A DNA stretch of 40,966 nt from Pseudomonadota bacterium (GCA_018971625.1 JAGXAJ010000034.1:1-40966), one strand, 5' to 3'; positions 22,795-31,061 are shown, numbered from the stretch's first letter. Notes: generated by a model from the letters alone, not told the origin. Translations and numbers: made by a program.

Positions 22795-25563
22795 ATGACG
22801 ACGACGACGTCAAAGACGAAGCGGCCGCAGGCCCCGCACCAGGACAACCCATTCGAACAGGGCGTCACCGCGCTGACCATCCTGTCGCGCCTTCACGGGC
22901 ACAGCGTCGGACCGGATGAAGTCCGCCAGCACTGCAAAGGAAGCGTCTTCGACGTCAGCCAGATGCTGAGCTGCGGCCGCGCGCTGGGGTTGAAGTTGCG
23001 GGCGCACAATTGCGACTGGGCCGGCCTGTCGCGCCTGGCCCTGCCGGCTATCGCCGTGCAGCGAAGCGGCGGTTTCCTGCTGCTCGGTCAGATCGTCGAG
23101 GACCGCGTGGTGGTTGCCGATCTTATGTCGCGACGCCCTAAATACATGCGGCAGGAGGAGTTGGAGCGTATTTGGGACGGTCGCGTCGTAGCTCCGGCCG
23201 TGCGGAAAGAGAGGAAGGACATCGAGCGCGGACGACGCGTTCTTGACTCCCTTCTTGACCTTCTTCTTGGCCTTCTCGCGCTTCTGCCGCGTCCCGATGC
23301 CAGTGCCGCTGGCCGCCTCATCGCCGCAGCCTTCGGACAGGCGCGAACGTTCGCCGAGCGGCTGTGGCAATGGTCGCAGTCCAGGTCGGAAGCCGCCACA
23401 ATTCATCAATTCGTGCCCAACGACGAAGCCGCGGCGCAAGATCCGGCCGCAACCGAGTCGGCGTTGTTGTCACTCACGATCCTGTTGCGCTGCCATGGCA
23501 TCGGTGCCGAACCGGAGCAGATCCGTCACCGCATCGGTTCGCCGCGCATCGGCATCACCGAAATGCTCCGCTGCGCCAGGGAAATGGATCTCAAGGCGCG
23601 CGTCCTCTCGACCGGATGGGACCGACTGGAGAAAACGCCTCTGCCAGGCATCGCCATACTCCGCGACGGCGGCTTCCTCATCCTCGGCAGGGCCGCCTCC
23701 GACAAGGTGCTGGTGCACCGCCCGGCCGAGCAGCGTCCCGAGACCATGACGCGGGAGGAGTTCGAGGCCATCTGGAGCGGCGGCCTGATCCTGATGGCAC
23801 GCCGCGCGGGCCTGACGGATCTTTCGCGCCGCTTCGACATCACCTGGTTCATGGGCGCCATCGCCAAGTACCGGCGCATGCTCGCCGAGGTACTCACCGC
23901 CTCGCTATTCCTCCAGCTCTTCGCACTGATTTCGCCGCTGTTCTTCCAGGTGGTTATCGACAAGGTGCTGGTCCACCGCAGCCTGAGTACGCTCGACGTC
24001 CTGATCTTCGGCCTTGTCGCCATGGGCTTGTTCGAGGCGATCCTCGGGGGTCTTCGCACCTATCTGTTTGCGCACACGACGAACCGCATCGACGTCGAGC
24101 TTGGGGCGCGCCTGTTCCAGCATCTGATCTCGCTGCCGATCGCTTATTTCCAGGCACGCCGCGTCGGCGATTCAGTCGCGCGCGTGCGCGAACTCGAAAA
24201 TATTCGCCAGTTCATCACCGGCTCGGCACTCACTCTTGTGATCGACCTCCTGTTCACCTTCGTCTTCCTCGCCGTGATGATGTACTATTCGCCGGTGCTG
24301 ACGCTCGTCGCCGTGGCGGCCTTCCCGCTCTACATCGGAATCTCGGCTGGCCTGACCCCGCTGTTCCGCCGGCGGCTCGACGAAAAATTCCGGCGCGGTG
24401 CGGAAAACCAGGCATTCCTGGTCGAGAGCGTCACCGGGATCGAGACACTGAAGTCAATGGCGGTTGAACCGCAGATGCAGCGGCGATGGGAAGAACAACT
24501 CGCTGGCTACGTTGCGTCCAGCTTCCGCGTGGTGAGCCTTAACAACGCGGCGAGCGAGACCGTTCAGCTCATCAACAAACTTGTCGCCGCGCTAACACTC
24601 TATCTCGGTGCCAAGCTCGTCATCGGTGGCAGCTTGAGCGTCGGCGAACTCGTGGCGTTCAACATGCTCTCCGCGCGTGTGAGCGCGCCGGTGTTGCGGC
24701 TGGCATCGATCTGGCAGGACTTCCACCAGGCCCGGCTTTCGGTGGACCGGCTGGGCGATATTCTCAACACCCTGCCGGAGCCGACCCAGAGCCCGAGCCG
24801 CGCGCCACTTCCACCGATCCGGGGCCGCATCACGTTCGATCACGTCATGTTCCGCTATCGGCCGGACGGTCCCGAAACCCTGCACGACGTCAGCTTCAAC
24901 GTCGAGCCAGGTCAGGTGGTCGGCATCGTCGGCTCGTCCGGCTCGGGCAAGAGCACGCTCACCAAGCTGGTCCAACGGCTCTACGTTCCGGAACGCGGGC
25001 GCGTGCTCGTCGACGGCATCGACCTGACGATGGTCGATCCCGCATGGCTGCGGCGCCAGATTGGCGTTGTGCTGCAGGAAAACGTGCTGTTCAACACGAC
25101 GATCCGCGAGAATATCGCGCTCTCCGATCCGATGATGCCGATGGAGCGCGTCTTCGCCGCTGCCCAACTTGCCGGTGCGCACGACTTCATCCTCGCTTTG
25201 CCCGAAGGCTATGACACGGTTGTCGGCGAGCGCGGATCGAGCCTGTCCGGCGGCCAGCGACAGCGCATCGCGGTGGCACGCTCCCTCGTCGCCGACCCTC
25301 GTATCCTTATCTTCGACGAAGCGACGAGCGCACTTGACTACGAGAGCGAGCGGGCTATCCAGCAGAATATGAAGCAGATCGCTGCGCGGCGGACCGTCTT
25401 CATCATCGCTCATCGCCTGTCAACGGTGCGAACCGCCGACCGCATCATCACCCTCGAGGCCGGCCGCGTGGTCGAGGATGGCACCCACGATGAGCTGATC
25501 CACTCCAACGGCCGTTACGCGAAGCTCCATTTCCTGCAGGCAGGCATCCATGGCGTCCGCTAA
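22795..25563 (+). CDS. HlyB-type ABC transporter with two tandem C39-like domains
   Basis: The inner-membrane ATPase of a type I secretion system, 922 residues against about 710 for HlyB. The extra length is a second copy of the N-terminal C39-like domain. Domain 1 spans about residues 20-140 (GVTALTILSRLHGHSVGPDEV ... GFLLLGQIVEDRV), domain 2 about 216-340 (ALLSLTILLRCHGIGAEPEQI ... GFLILGRAASDKV). Both lack the catalytic Cys and so cannot cleave; in HlyB this domain holds the unfolded cargo. The membrane domain (about 345-650) and ATPase are strongly HlyB-like: Walker A GSSGSGKST (713-721), LSGGQ (817-821), and Walker B with Asp841 and Glu842. A hydrophobic, Leu-rich linker (about 150-165) separates the domains. 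It follows the cargo gene by 70 bases and overlaps hlyD by 14. Confidence 0.95.
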   Translation: MTTTTSKTKRPQAPHQDNPFEQGVTALTILSRLHGHSVGPDEVRQHCKGSVFDVSQMLSCGRALGLKLRAHNCDWAGLSRLALPAIAVQRSGGFLLLGQIVEDRVVVADLMSRRPKYMRQEELERIWDGRVVAPAVRKERKDIERGRRVLDSLLDLLLGLLALLPRPDASAAGRLIAAAFGQARTFAERLWQWSQSRSEAATIHQFVPNDEAAAQDPAATESALLSLTILLRCHGIGAEPEQIRHRIGSPRIGITEMLRCAREMDLKARVLSTGWDRLEKTPLPGIAILRDGGFLILGRAASDKVLVHRPAEQRPETMTREEFEAIWSGGLILMARRAGLTDLSRRFDITWFMGAIAKYRRMLAEVLTASLFLQLFALISPLFFQVVIDKVLVHRSLSTLDVLIFGLVAMGLFEAILGGLRTYLFAHTTNRIDVELGARLFQHLISLPIAYFQARRVGDSVARVRELENIRQFITGSALTLVIDLLFTFVFLAVMMYYSPVLTLVAVAAFPLYIGISAGLTPLFRRRLDEKFRRGAENQAFLVESVTGIETLKSMAVEPQMQRRWEEQLAGYVASSFRVVSLNNAASETVQLINKLVAALTLYLGAKLVIGGSLSVGELVAFNMLSARVSAPVLRLASIWQDFHQARLSVDRLGDILNTLPEPTQSPSRAPLPPIRGRITFDHVMFRYRPDGPETLHDVSFNVEPGQVVGIVGSSGSGKSTLTKLVQRLYVPERGRVLVDGIDLTMVDPAWLRRQIGVVLQENVLFNTTIRENIALSDPMMPMERVFAAAQLAGAHDFILALPEGYDTVVGERGSSLSGGQRQRIAVARSLVADPRILIFDEATSALDYESERAIQQNMKQIAARRTVFIIAHRLSTVRTADRIITLEAGRVVEDGTHDELIHSNGRYAKLHFLQAGIHGVR

Positions 25564-26980
25564 CAACTCGGTCGTTTCCTTTCCCAAACGTCCGATCCGC
25601 CACCAGAATTACGAGCTCGCCTTTCTACCCGCAGCGCTGGAGATTGCGGAAACGCCGCCCTCCCCGGTCGGGCGCGCTGTCGGCGCGACAATCATCGCCA
25701 TCTTCTGCGTGGCACTATTGTGGGCGACGTTCGGCAAGGTCGACATCGTCGCCACAGCCACCGGAAAGATCATCCCCAGCGGCAGGACGAAACTGATCCA
25801 GCCGCTGGAGACCGGCGTCGTGCGCGCCATCCGCGTTCACGAGGGCCAACAGGTCCACGCCGGCGAAAGCCTGATCGAGCTTGATCCGACCATGACGGCG
25901 GCTGAACAGGGTCACGTCACGGCCGATCTCATCGCCGCGCGACTCGAAGTGGCGAGGTTGCAGGCGATGCTCGCTGACGGCGATCCACTGGCGAATTTCC
26001 ATCCACCCGCGGGCGCGACGGCTGCCCAGATCGAAATGCACCGGCAATTTTTGATCAGCCAGACCGCCGAACAGCGCGCCAGGCTCGCGGAACTGGACCG
26101 TCAGACGTCGCAGAAGGACGCGGAGCGCCAGACGGTCGAGGCTACCATTGCCAAGCTCGAGGCCACCATCCCGCCGCTGCAGGAGCGGACCGACACGCGT
26201 AAATACCTGTCCGACAAGGGCCTCGGGTCGAAGATGACCTACCTGAGCGATTACCAGGACCTGGTAGGCCAGCAGCAGGACCTCCTCATTCAGCGAAGCC
26301 GGCTGAAAGAGGCCGAGGCGGCGCTTGCCGCGCTTAAGGAAACACGCGAGAGGACCGCGGCAGAGTTCCGGCGTACGCTCTATGACGAGTTGGCGAAGGC
26401 CGAACAGAAGTCCGCCGGCGGCGCCCAGGACGAGATCAAGGCGGATCGGCGAACCAAGCTCCATGATCTCCTCGCCCCGGTGGACGGCGTGGTCCAGCAG
26501 CTTGCCGTCCATACGATCGGCGGCGTTGTCACCCCGGCCCAAGTGCTCGCCGTCGTGGTCCCGCAGGATAGCCATCTCGAGATCGAGGCGACCCTGGCCA
26601 ACGACGACGTCGGTTTCGTGCACGCCGGACAGGACGCCGAAATCAAGGTCCACACCTTCAACTACACGCGCTACGGCGTTCTCCATGGCAAGGTGCTGAG
26701 CGTGTCGCCCGATACCATCGCGCGCGATGGCCGGGACGTCGCCGAGCCCAGGACCCATGCCGAGGGCCCAGCGGGAAATAGCCAGCAGGAGCCGGACGAT
26801 CTCGTGTACGCCGCCCGTGTATCGCTCGACGAGCATCAGCTGCAGGCCGAAGATCGAGTCGTCGAGCTCGGCCCGGGCATGGCAGTCACGGTGGAGATGA
26901 AAACCGGCTCACGCCGGATCATCGACTATCTGCTCTCGCCGCTCGCCAAATACGAGCATGAGGCCCTGCGAGAACGATAG
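25550..26980 (+). CDS. HlyD-family periplasmic adaptor of the type I system
   Basis: A 476-residue membrane fusion protein that links the ABC transporter to an outer-membrane TolC-type channel. A short cytoplasmic N-terminus precedes one helix (about 42-63), then a lipoyl half-domain (GVVRAIRVHEGQQVHAGESLIELDPT), a long coiled coil (about 110-300), the second lipoyl half (LLAPVDGVVQQLAVHTIGGVV) and a beta-barrel. The end reads GMAVTVEMKTGSRRIIDYLLSPL, the family C-terminal signature. It overlaps hlyB by 14 bases, so the two are translationally coupled. No tolC is seen, so the channel must be encoded elsewhere. Its last 87 codons lie in a 296-base segment that occurs again at 30729-31024. Confidence 0.95.
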   Translation: MASANNSVVSFPKRPIRHQNYELAFLPAALEIAETPPSPVGRAVGATIIAIFCVALLWATFGKVDIVATATGKIIPSGRTKLIQPLETGVVRAIRVHEGQQVHAGESLIELDPTMTAAEQGHVTADLIAARLEVARLQAMLADGDPLANFHPPAGATAAQIEMHRQFLISQTAEQRARLAELDRQTSQKDAERQTVEATIAKLEATIPPLQERTDTRKYLSDKGLGSKMTYLSDYQDLVGQQQDLLIQRSRLKEAEAALAALKETRERTAAEFRRTLYDELAKAEQKSAGGAQDEIKADRRTKLHDLLAPVDGVVQQLAVHTIGGVVTPAQVLAVVVPQDSHLEIEATLANDDVGFVHAGQDAEIKVHTFNYTRYGVLHGKVLSVSPDTIARDGRDVAEPRTHAEGPAGNSQQEPDDLVYAARVSLDEHQLQAEDRVVELGPGMAVTVEMKTGSRRIIDYLLSPLAKYEHEALRER

Positions 26981-27012
26981 GAAGGCAGCTCTGTTGGCCT
27001 CTGCGAGTGAAT
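26717..27012 (+). repeat. 296-base direct repeat, left copy (3' end of hlyD)
   Basis: It is identical to 30729-31024 except at 26857 (A against G, silent) and 26970 (G against A, Arg to Gln). It covers the last 87 hlyD codons plus 32 bases after the stop. Homology stops sharply at both ends. Confidence 0.97.
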
Positions 27013-27059
27013 TGCCAAGCGGTACGACCAGTACGCGGACGTGCGAAGATGAACTCGTC

Positions 27060-27259
27060 ATGGGCACCATTCGGTCCTCTCGCAACACGCTGGCAACGGA
27101 GCCGCGATGCCGGAGTCGAACCGCATATCGTCGAGTATTTGGGGACGCCACCAGCACGGTCTCTGCTCGTGCAGTTGCTCGCGCGAGCTGGTTTATCGGC
27201 GTGTGACGTGCTGCGAGAAGGGTACGCCTACACGCAGCTGGAGATCGGCGATCTCGTGA
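27060..27259 (+). pseudogene. Remnant of an arsenate reductase (ArsC) gene
   Basis: Two frames together give an ArsC-like protein: SRNTLA in one frame and, after a shift near 27105, DAGVEPHIVEYLGTPPAR followed by SLLVQLLARAGLSACDVLRE and YAYTQLEIGD. The family pattern is SRNTLAxIRxAGxEPxxxEYLxTPPxR. The N-terminus with the catalytic Cys is absent, and the C-terminal part after residue 70 or so is lost where tadG begins. It starts 48 bases past the left 296-base repeat, so the rearrangement probably cut it. The identification rests on motif recall and is not in doubt for the TPP region. Confidence 0.75.
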
Positions 27260-27262
27260 CGA

Positions 27263-28672
27263 TTACTTCGCGACGCGCAGTTCCGCGATGGATGTGCCGA
27301 TCGCCGCGAATGCCGAATTGATCTGATTGGCGTTCGTCAACATGAAGAAGTTGCCGGGACCGCTGGCACAAGCGGGCAGCACAGCCGACGGTCCTGAGCC
27401 GTCGGTGTCGATCTGCACCGTGTAGATCGTAACGCCGGTTGCCTTGATGGCGCTACACAAAGTCGTCATGCGGCTGTCGACCTGCGTTGAGGTATTGCTG
27501 CCGTCACCATACCAGCGGTCGGCTGTGTTCAAACCGTCGGTGAAGAGAATGATGATGTGCTGGTACTGATTGTTCGGGTTTTCGGAGGGCGCGTTGAGCG
27601 GGCTCTGCTGCAACAGCGACAGCCAACCCCACAACAAGCCGATGGTCTGGTTGGTGCCGCCGTTCGGCGACATCGCATTGATGGTGTTGTTGACCGTGGT
27701 CCAGTCGTAGGTGAGCGGTAGGACGGCCGCAGCCGGGCAATAACTTTCCTGGTTGGCCGGGAAATTAGTGGTCAAGGACGTCGGCACGGTGGCGCTCACA
27801 TCATAGTTTTGATCGCGATCCGACACGCAGCCCTTCCACAACGACTTGTTGGTCGAGGGGCTGGTATCGCCCCAATGATAGCCGTGGCCACTGCATTCGG
27901 CCCGAGCGAACCAGGAGTAGATGCTCTGGCTGCAATAAGAACGCCCCTTCGAGTCCGTGTTGCTGGGATCCCACTGATCCCAGCGCAGCCAGGACGCGTT
28001 GGTATTGGATACGCCGTTGAACGAGCCGACGTTGACGTTGACCTCAAAGGGAACGACGGAGATGTAGACGTCGCCCTGATTCTGTGCGAGCGCCGACAAC
28101 TGCGTCACAAGGTTTTTCGCCGCCGGTTGCAGCGCCGCCATCTTACCGTATTGGGCCATCGAGCCGGTATTATCGAGCACCAGCGCAACGCGAAGCAGGC
28201 TCGAGCCCCAGGTCGAGGTCGAAGCGGCCTGGAAGGGCATCGTATTGAAGCCGGCGAGCTGCATGAAGTCAGTGCTAATGGATGCGGATCCCGTGACCAG
28301 GACGGTCGCGGCTGTGCTGCCGCTGGCTTGCGTATAGGTGGCGGAAATATTGACGCCTTGTGCCTCAGAATCGGTGTAAAGCGCATTGAAATAGCTTTGG
28401 GCTTTCGCAGTGACTTGCGAAGTCGTTATCAGCCCGCTCGAGAGATCCTTTGCGACCATCAGCGACACGGAATCCAGCACCGACTGCATGGTGGCGCGCG
28501 CGCGTGTCGCACGGCCGTAGTCGATCGCGGCTCCCAGGAACGTCAAGAGCGGGACAAGTACGATCGCAAAGATCATCGCGAAATTGCCCCGCTGATCCCT
28601 GCGGAAGCGATCCATCAAGCCAGAAAGCGAGCGCATAAGTTGAGCCCATGTCGATTGATGCGGCTTCCTCAA
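27263..28672 (-). CDS. TadG-like protein with von Willebrand A domain
   Basis: A 469-residue protein of the Tad/Flp pilus system. Residues 27-52 hold the TadE/G-type N-terminal segment (RRDQRGNFAMIFAIVLVPLLTFLGAAIDYGRA), which anchors the protein in the membrane as a pseudopilin-like helix. Residues about 160-460 form a von Willebrand A domain with the metal-ion site DNTGSM (167-172), a Thr/Asp pair in ILFTDGLNT, and several Cys in an inserted loop. TadG proteins are thought to help pilus assembly or adhesion. The two TadE-like genes of the same strand lie upstream, separated from it by a decayed mutT, so tadG may need its own promoter; a near-consensus CtrA site is 14 bases before its start. 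Confidence 0.92.
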   Translation of the reverse strand: MRKPHQSTWAQLMRSLSGLMDRFRRDQRGNFAMIFAIVLVPLLTFLGAAIDYGRATRARATMQSVLDSVSLMVAKDLSSGLITTSQVTAKAQSYFNALYTDSEAQGVNISATYTQASGSTAATVLVTGSASISTDFMQLAGFNTMPFQAASTSTWGSSLLRVALVLDNTGSMAQYGKMAALQPAAKNLVTQLSALAQNQGDVYISVVPFEVNVNVGSFNGVSNTNASWLRWDQWDPSNTDSKGRSYCSQSIYSWFARAECSGHGYHWGDTSPSTNKSLWKGCVSDRDQNYDVSATVPTSLTTNFPANQESYCPAAAVLPLTYDWTTVNNTINAMSPNGGTNQTIGLLWGWLSLLQQSPLNAPSENPNNQYQHIIILFTDGLNTADRWYGDGSNTSTQVDSRMTTLCSAIKATGVTIYTVQIDTDGSGPSAVLPACASGPGNFFMLTNANQINSAFAAIGTSIAELRVAK

Positions 28673-28685
28673 TAAAGGTCCCGAA

Positions 28686-28700
28686 TTAATTTCGACTTAT
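28686..28700. promoter_or_regulatory. Near-consensus CtrA site before tadG
   Basis: TTAA-N7-TTAT (28686-28700) differs from the TTAA-N7-TTAA consensus at one base and lies 14 bases upstream of the tadG start in an AT-rich patch. Confidence 0.4.
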
Positions 28701-28760
28701 TGCGATTGCGGAATTCCCGTCCTAACAAAGTTAACAATCCCTTCTCACCATCGGCAAAAC

Positions 28761-29162
28761 ATGACTGGCATCAAACTGACCCTCGTCGGACTGCCCGCTC
28801 GTCGACCCTGGCAGGCGCGCTGCTTGCACCGCCGGATAAGGCGCTCGCGAGCTTATGGGAATTTCCAGACGGCAAGGTCGCGAGCCCGGCGAATAGCCGG
28901 AAGCCAGGCTTATTCGCGAACTCCATGAGGAAATCGGCGCCACCGCGAAAGGGACCTACCTCGCGCCGCTGACTTCGCGAGCCACGCCTATGATGATTTG
29001 TACTTGTTGATGCCGCTCCAGATTTGCCGACTCTGGGAGAGCCAAGTGATTGCCCGCGTGGGCCAGAATCCAGCCTGGGTCCGCGTCAACAAGTTAAGCC
29101 ACTACGCGATGCCGCCAGCCGACATTTCACTGATTCCGCACCTGATGGATCTGTTGCTGTGA
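28761..29162 (+). pseudogene. mutT: Decayed mutT (8-oxo-dGTP diphosphatase)
   Basis: Pieces in different frames spell a Nudix hydrolase: an ATG with KLTLV (28761), then KALASLWEFP.GKV, then PEARLIRELHEEIGATAKGTYLAPLT, then FASHAYDDLYLLMPLQ, ending in a MutT-like C-terminus (AMPPADISLIPHLMDLLL and a stop at 29160-29162). The Nudix box Arg-Glu-Leu-x-Glu-Glu is recognisable, but at least two frameshifts and one in-frame TAG break it. It lies on the opposite strand to the tad genes, between tadE and tadG. Confidence 0.85.
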
Positions 29163-29341
29163 CGTATGGAATCGTTCCGAGACGTGCGTAGCGTGGACCC
29201 GGAATCCCGCGTCAATAGCGGGAGAAATAGTTTGTTAGCTGCGTCATTGCGCACGATGGTTCGCCTCTTGGAGGCGCTGAAATCGCGTCGGCGGAAGCAC
29301 CTGGCCGATTTCTGTTTGTTGGGTCAGGGCCTCTACAGGCA

Positions 29342-29372
29342 AGAAGGGCCGCGACACGCGGCCTTCTGTTTT
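29342..29372. terminator. Terminator, possibly bidirectional
   Basis: An eleven-base stem AGAAGG-CCGCG/CGCGGCCTTCT with one bulged G, followed by GTTTTG on the plus strand. It lies 34 bases past the end of the second tadE gene on the minus strand and would also stop read-through from the mutT remnant. Confidence 0.6.
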
Positions 29373-29405
29373 GATGGCACGATTGGAAAGTCGGGAGACC
29401 CGGCT

Positions 29406-30041
29406 TCACGAGGTCGGACAAGCATTTGAACTTGGGACCGAAGGATAGAACACGCAGGTAGTCTGACGCGGCCGCGTATAGGCGTCGTCGCTGAGCGTGA
29501 TGGTGGATTTCAGCACAACGAGCGTGGGGTTGGTGTAGGCATAACTGACATGGCTGTAGATCAGATACTGGAACGGCAGAATGTTGTTGTTCGCATCCCG
29601 GGAGATCAGGCCCGCCGGAACTGTTATTTGACCTGCCGCCAGTGGCGCGGTGTTGTATCCTTTGCTCCACTCAACGTGCACCTGATTCGAGACAGGATCC
29701 GCGTACAACAGGCTCACCGTCATACTGATCGGTGTCGCGCTATACGGCATCATGATCCCGGTGCTTGCCGCGAAAAAATTCGCGAAGTCGCTGTCGGTGA
29801 CCACTGCCGCCTGAGACGTCAAATCCGACATCGTACGCGCCATGTTGGTAACGTTGCGTTTGATCGAAATGGCTGCGGTGAATTCCACCGTACCGAAGAA
29901 CGCTACCAACATGATTGGAGCGATAAAGGCAAATTCGACCGCGGCAACGCCACGACGATCCTTTAGCGAGCGAACGGCCAGCCGCCTCGCGTGACGCAAG
30001 ACCTTTCCCGGTGATCTGATTGAGAGAATCATGACCCACAC
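29406..30041 (-). CDS. TadE-like pseudopilin, second gene
   Basis: A 211-residue Tad/Flp pilus pseudopilin. A basic start (about 1-30) leads to the TadE segment RRGVAAVEFAFIAPIMLVAFFGTVEF (about 29-55), with the conserved Glu five or so residues after the processing region, and then a periplasmic domain with two Cys near the end (TTCVFYP, NACP). TadE-type proteins are minor pseudopilins cut by a TadV/CpaA-type prepilin peptidase, which is not encoded here. It overlaps the upstream tadE gene by 13 bases, so the two are coupled. It could be called tadF; the two types cannot be told apart safely. Confidence 0.88.
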   Translation of the reverse strand: MWVMILSIRSPGKVLRHARRLAVRSLKDRRGVAAVEFAFIAPIMLVAFFGTVEFTAAISIKRNVTNMARTMSDLTSQAAVVTDSDFANFFAASTGIMMPYSATPISMTVSLLYADPVSNQVHVEWSKGYNTAPLAAGQITVPAGLISRDANNNILPFQYLIYSHVSYAYTNPTLVVLKSTITLSDDAYTRPRQTTCVFYPSVPSSNACPTS

Positions 30042-30610
30042 GCTCCGCTGTAAGGCTCATTACGGAATACGGCGGTCGCCACCAGAAGCCTCTTGTTGCC
30101 GTTCAGGTTGGAGATGTTGTAACCGAGCCCGGTCACGAACAGCGGCCATTGGTAGAATAACCTGGCGACGACGACGTCGCAGGACCCGCCGAGGCTATAG
30201 CTGAGGGTGCTCGTGTCGAAATTGCCGCCCTGTATTTGGGAGCTGATGGACACGTTCTGGAACGATGAGTAGCTTTTGATATCGACAGAAATGCCGTTGG
30301 CGCTGCCGTTCGTGGAATTGCAAGTAAAGAGGACGGGGGTCGGGCTGCAAATGACGCTCGTCAGATATGTACCGACATCCGGGTACGCCGCCTGCGCCTG
30401 CCCCGTCTTGATCAATCGCGCGGCATTCTCATTGATCGTTTGAAGCGCCTCACTCGCAAAGAACATCAGCGAGGTCTCGATGATCGCAAACAGTAGCGCG
30501 ATGAAGACCGGCGCGATCAGAGCGAATTCGATAATTGCCGATCCTCGGCGGTTGCGGCGAAATCGGCGAAGCATATTTTTGGCGGCTGTCGGTGCAGCGG
30601 GCGGCGACAT
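30029..30610 (-). CDS. TadE-like pseudopilin, first gene
   Basis: A 193-residue Tad/Flp pseudopilin with the TadE segment RRGSAIIEFALIAPVFIALLFAIIETSLMFF (about 21-51) after a strongly basic start, and a periplasmic part with four Cys (VIC, FTC, GSC, GAC). It is the first gene of the minus-strand tad unit. A full CtrA-type site lies about 100-115 bases upstream, next to the right 296-base repeat. The core pilus genes (flp pilin, cpaB-F, tadB/C) are not in the window and are presumably elsewhere. Confidence 0.9.
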   Translation of the reverse strand: MSPPAAPTAAKNMLRRFRRNRRGSAIIEFALIAPVFIALLFAIIETSLMFFASEALQTINENAARLIKTGQAQAAYPDVGTYLTSVICSPTPVLFTCNSTNGSANGISVDIKSYSSFQNVSISSQIQGGNFDTSTLSYSLGGSCDVVVARLFYQWPLFVTGLGYNISNLNGNKRLLVATAVFRNEPYSGACGS

Positions 30611-30708
30611 CGTTAAGAACTCGCATGGGTGGCAGTTAGCCGGTCATCGAACATAGTGAAAAGTTGTTGTCGAAACGTTTGAGGCAATAACGCAGGGCTA
30701 TAGGTCTC

Positions 30709-30725
30709 GTTAACGGTGCGTTAAT
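30709..30725. promoter_or_regulatory. CtrA-type site before the tadE genes
   Basis: GTTAACG-GTG-CGTTAAT, with TTAA-N7-TTAA at 30710-30724. It has the same architecture as the tpsB/FecR site. Control of pilus genes by CtrA is established in Caulobacter. Confidence 0.65.
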
Positions 30726-30728
30726 GTG

Positions 30729-30992
30729 ATCGCGCGCGATGGCCGGGACGTCGCCGAGCCCAGGACCCATGCCGAGGGCCCAGCGGGAAATAGCCAGCAG
30801 GAGCCGGACGATCTCGTGTACGCCGCCCGTGTATCGCTCGACGAGCATCAGCTGCAGGCCGAAGATCGGGTCGTCGAGCTCGGCCCGGGCATGGCAGTCA
30901 CGGTGGAGATGAAAACCGGCTCACGCCGGATCATCGACTATCTGCTCTCGCCGCTCGCCAAATACGAGCATGAGGCCCTGCAAGAACGATAG
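30729..30992 (+). pseudogene. Displaced 3' fragment of hlyD
   Basis: It codes for the last 87 residues of HlyD (from IARDGRDVAEP to the stop), with one change, Arg to Gln, near the end. A GTG at 30726 is in frame but has no ribosome-binding site, and the fragment lacks the helix, coiled coil and lipoyl parts. It is not expected to make a working product. Confidence 0.9.
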
Positions 30993-31024
30993 GAAGGCAG
31001 CTCTGTTGGCCTCTGCGAGTGAAT
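30729..31024 (+). repeat. 296-base direct repeat, right copy
   Basis: A second copy of 26717-27012, 4,012 bases downstream, with two mismatches. It begins four bases after the CtrA-type site of the tadE promoter and ends 38 bases before the tRNA-His gene. Confidence 0.97.
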
Positions 31025-31061
31025 ACAGCGCAACCGACCGTTCCTGAGTGATTGTTTCGGC

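Noticed and set aside
23364..24467. A 367-codon frame inside hlyB in another frame
   Set aside because: Arg/Pro/His-rich product, overlapping the C39-like and membrane domains of a certain gene; no ribosome-binding site.
27007..27321. The 104-codon frame at 27007-27321 as a real gene
   Set aside because: Only its middle matches ArsC; the start lies in repeat DNA and the end runs into tadG. It is better explained as a frameshifted remnant.
28700..28972. A 90-codon plus-strand protein
   Set aside because: It covers only one frame of the decayed mutT and contains no complete domain.
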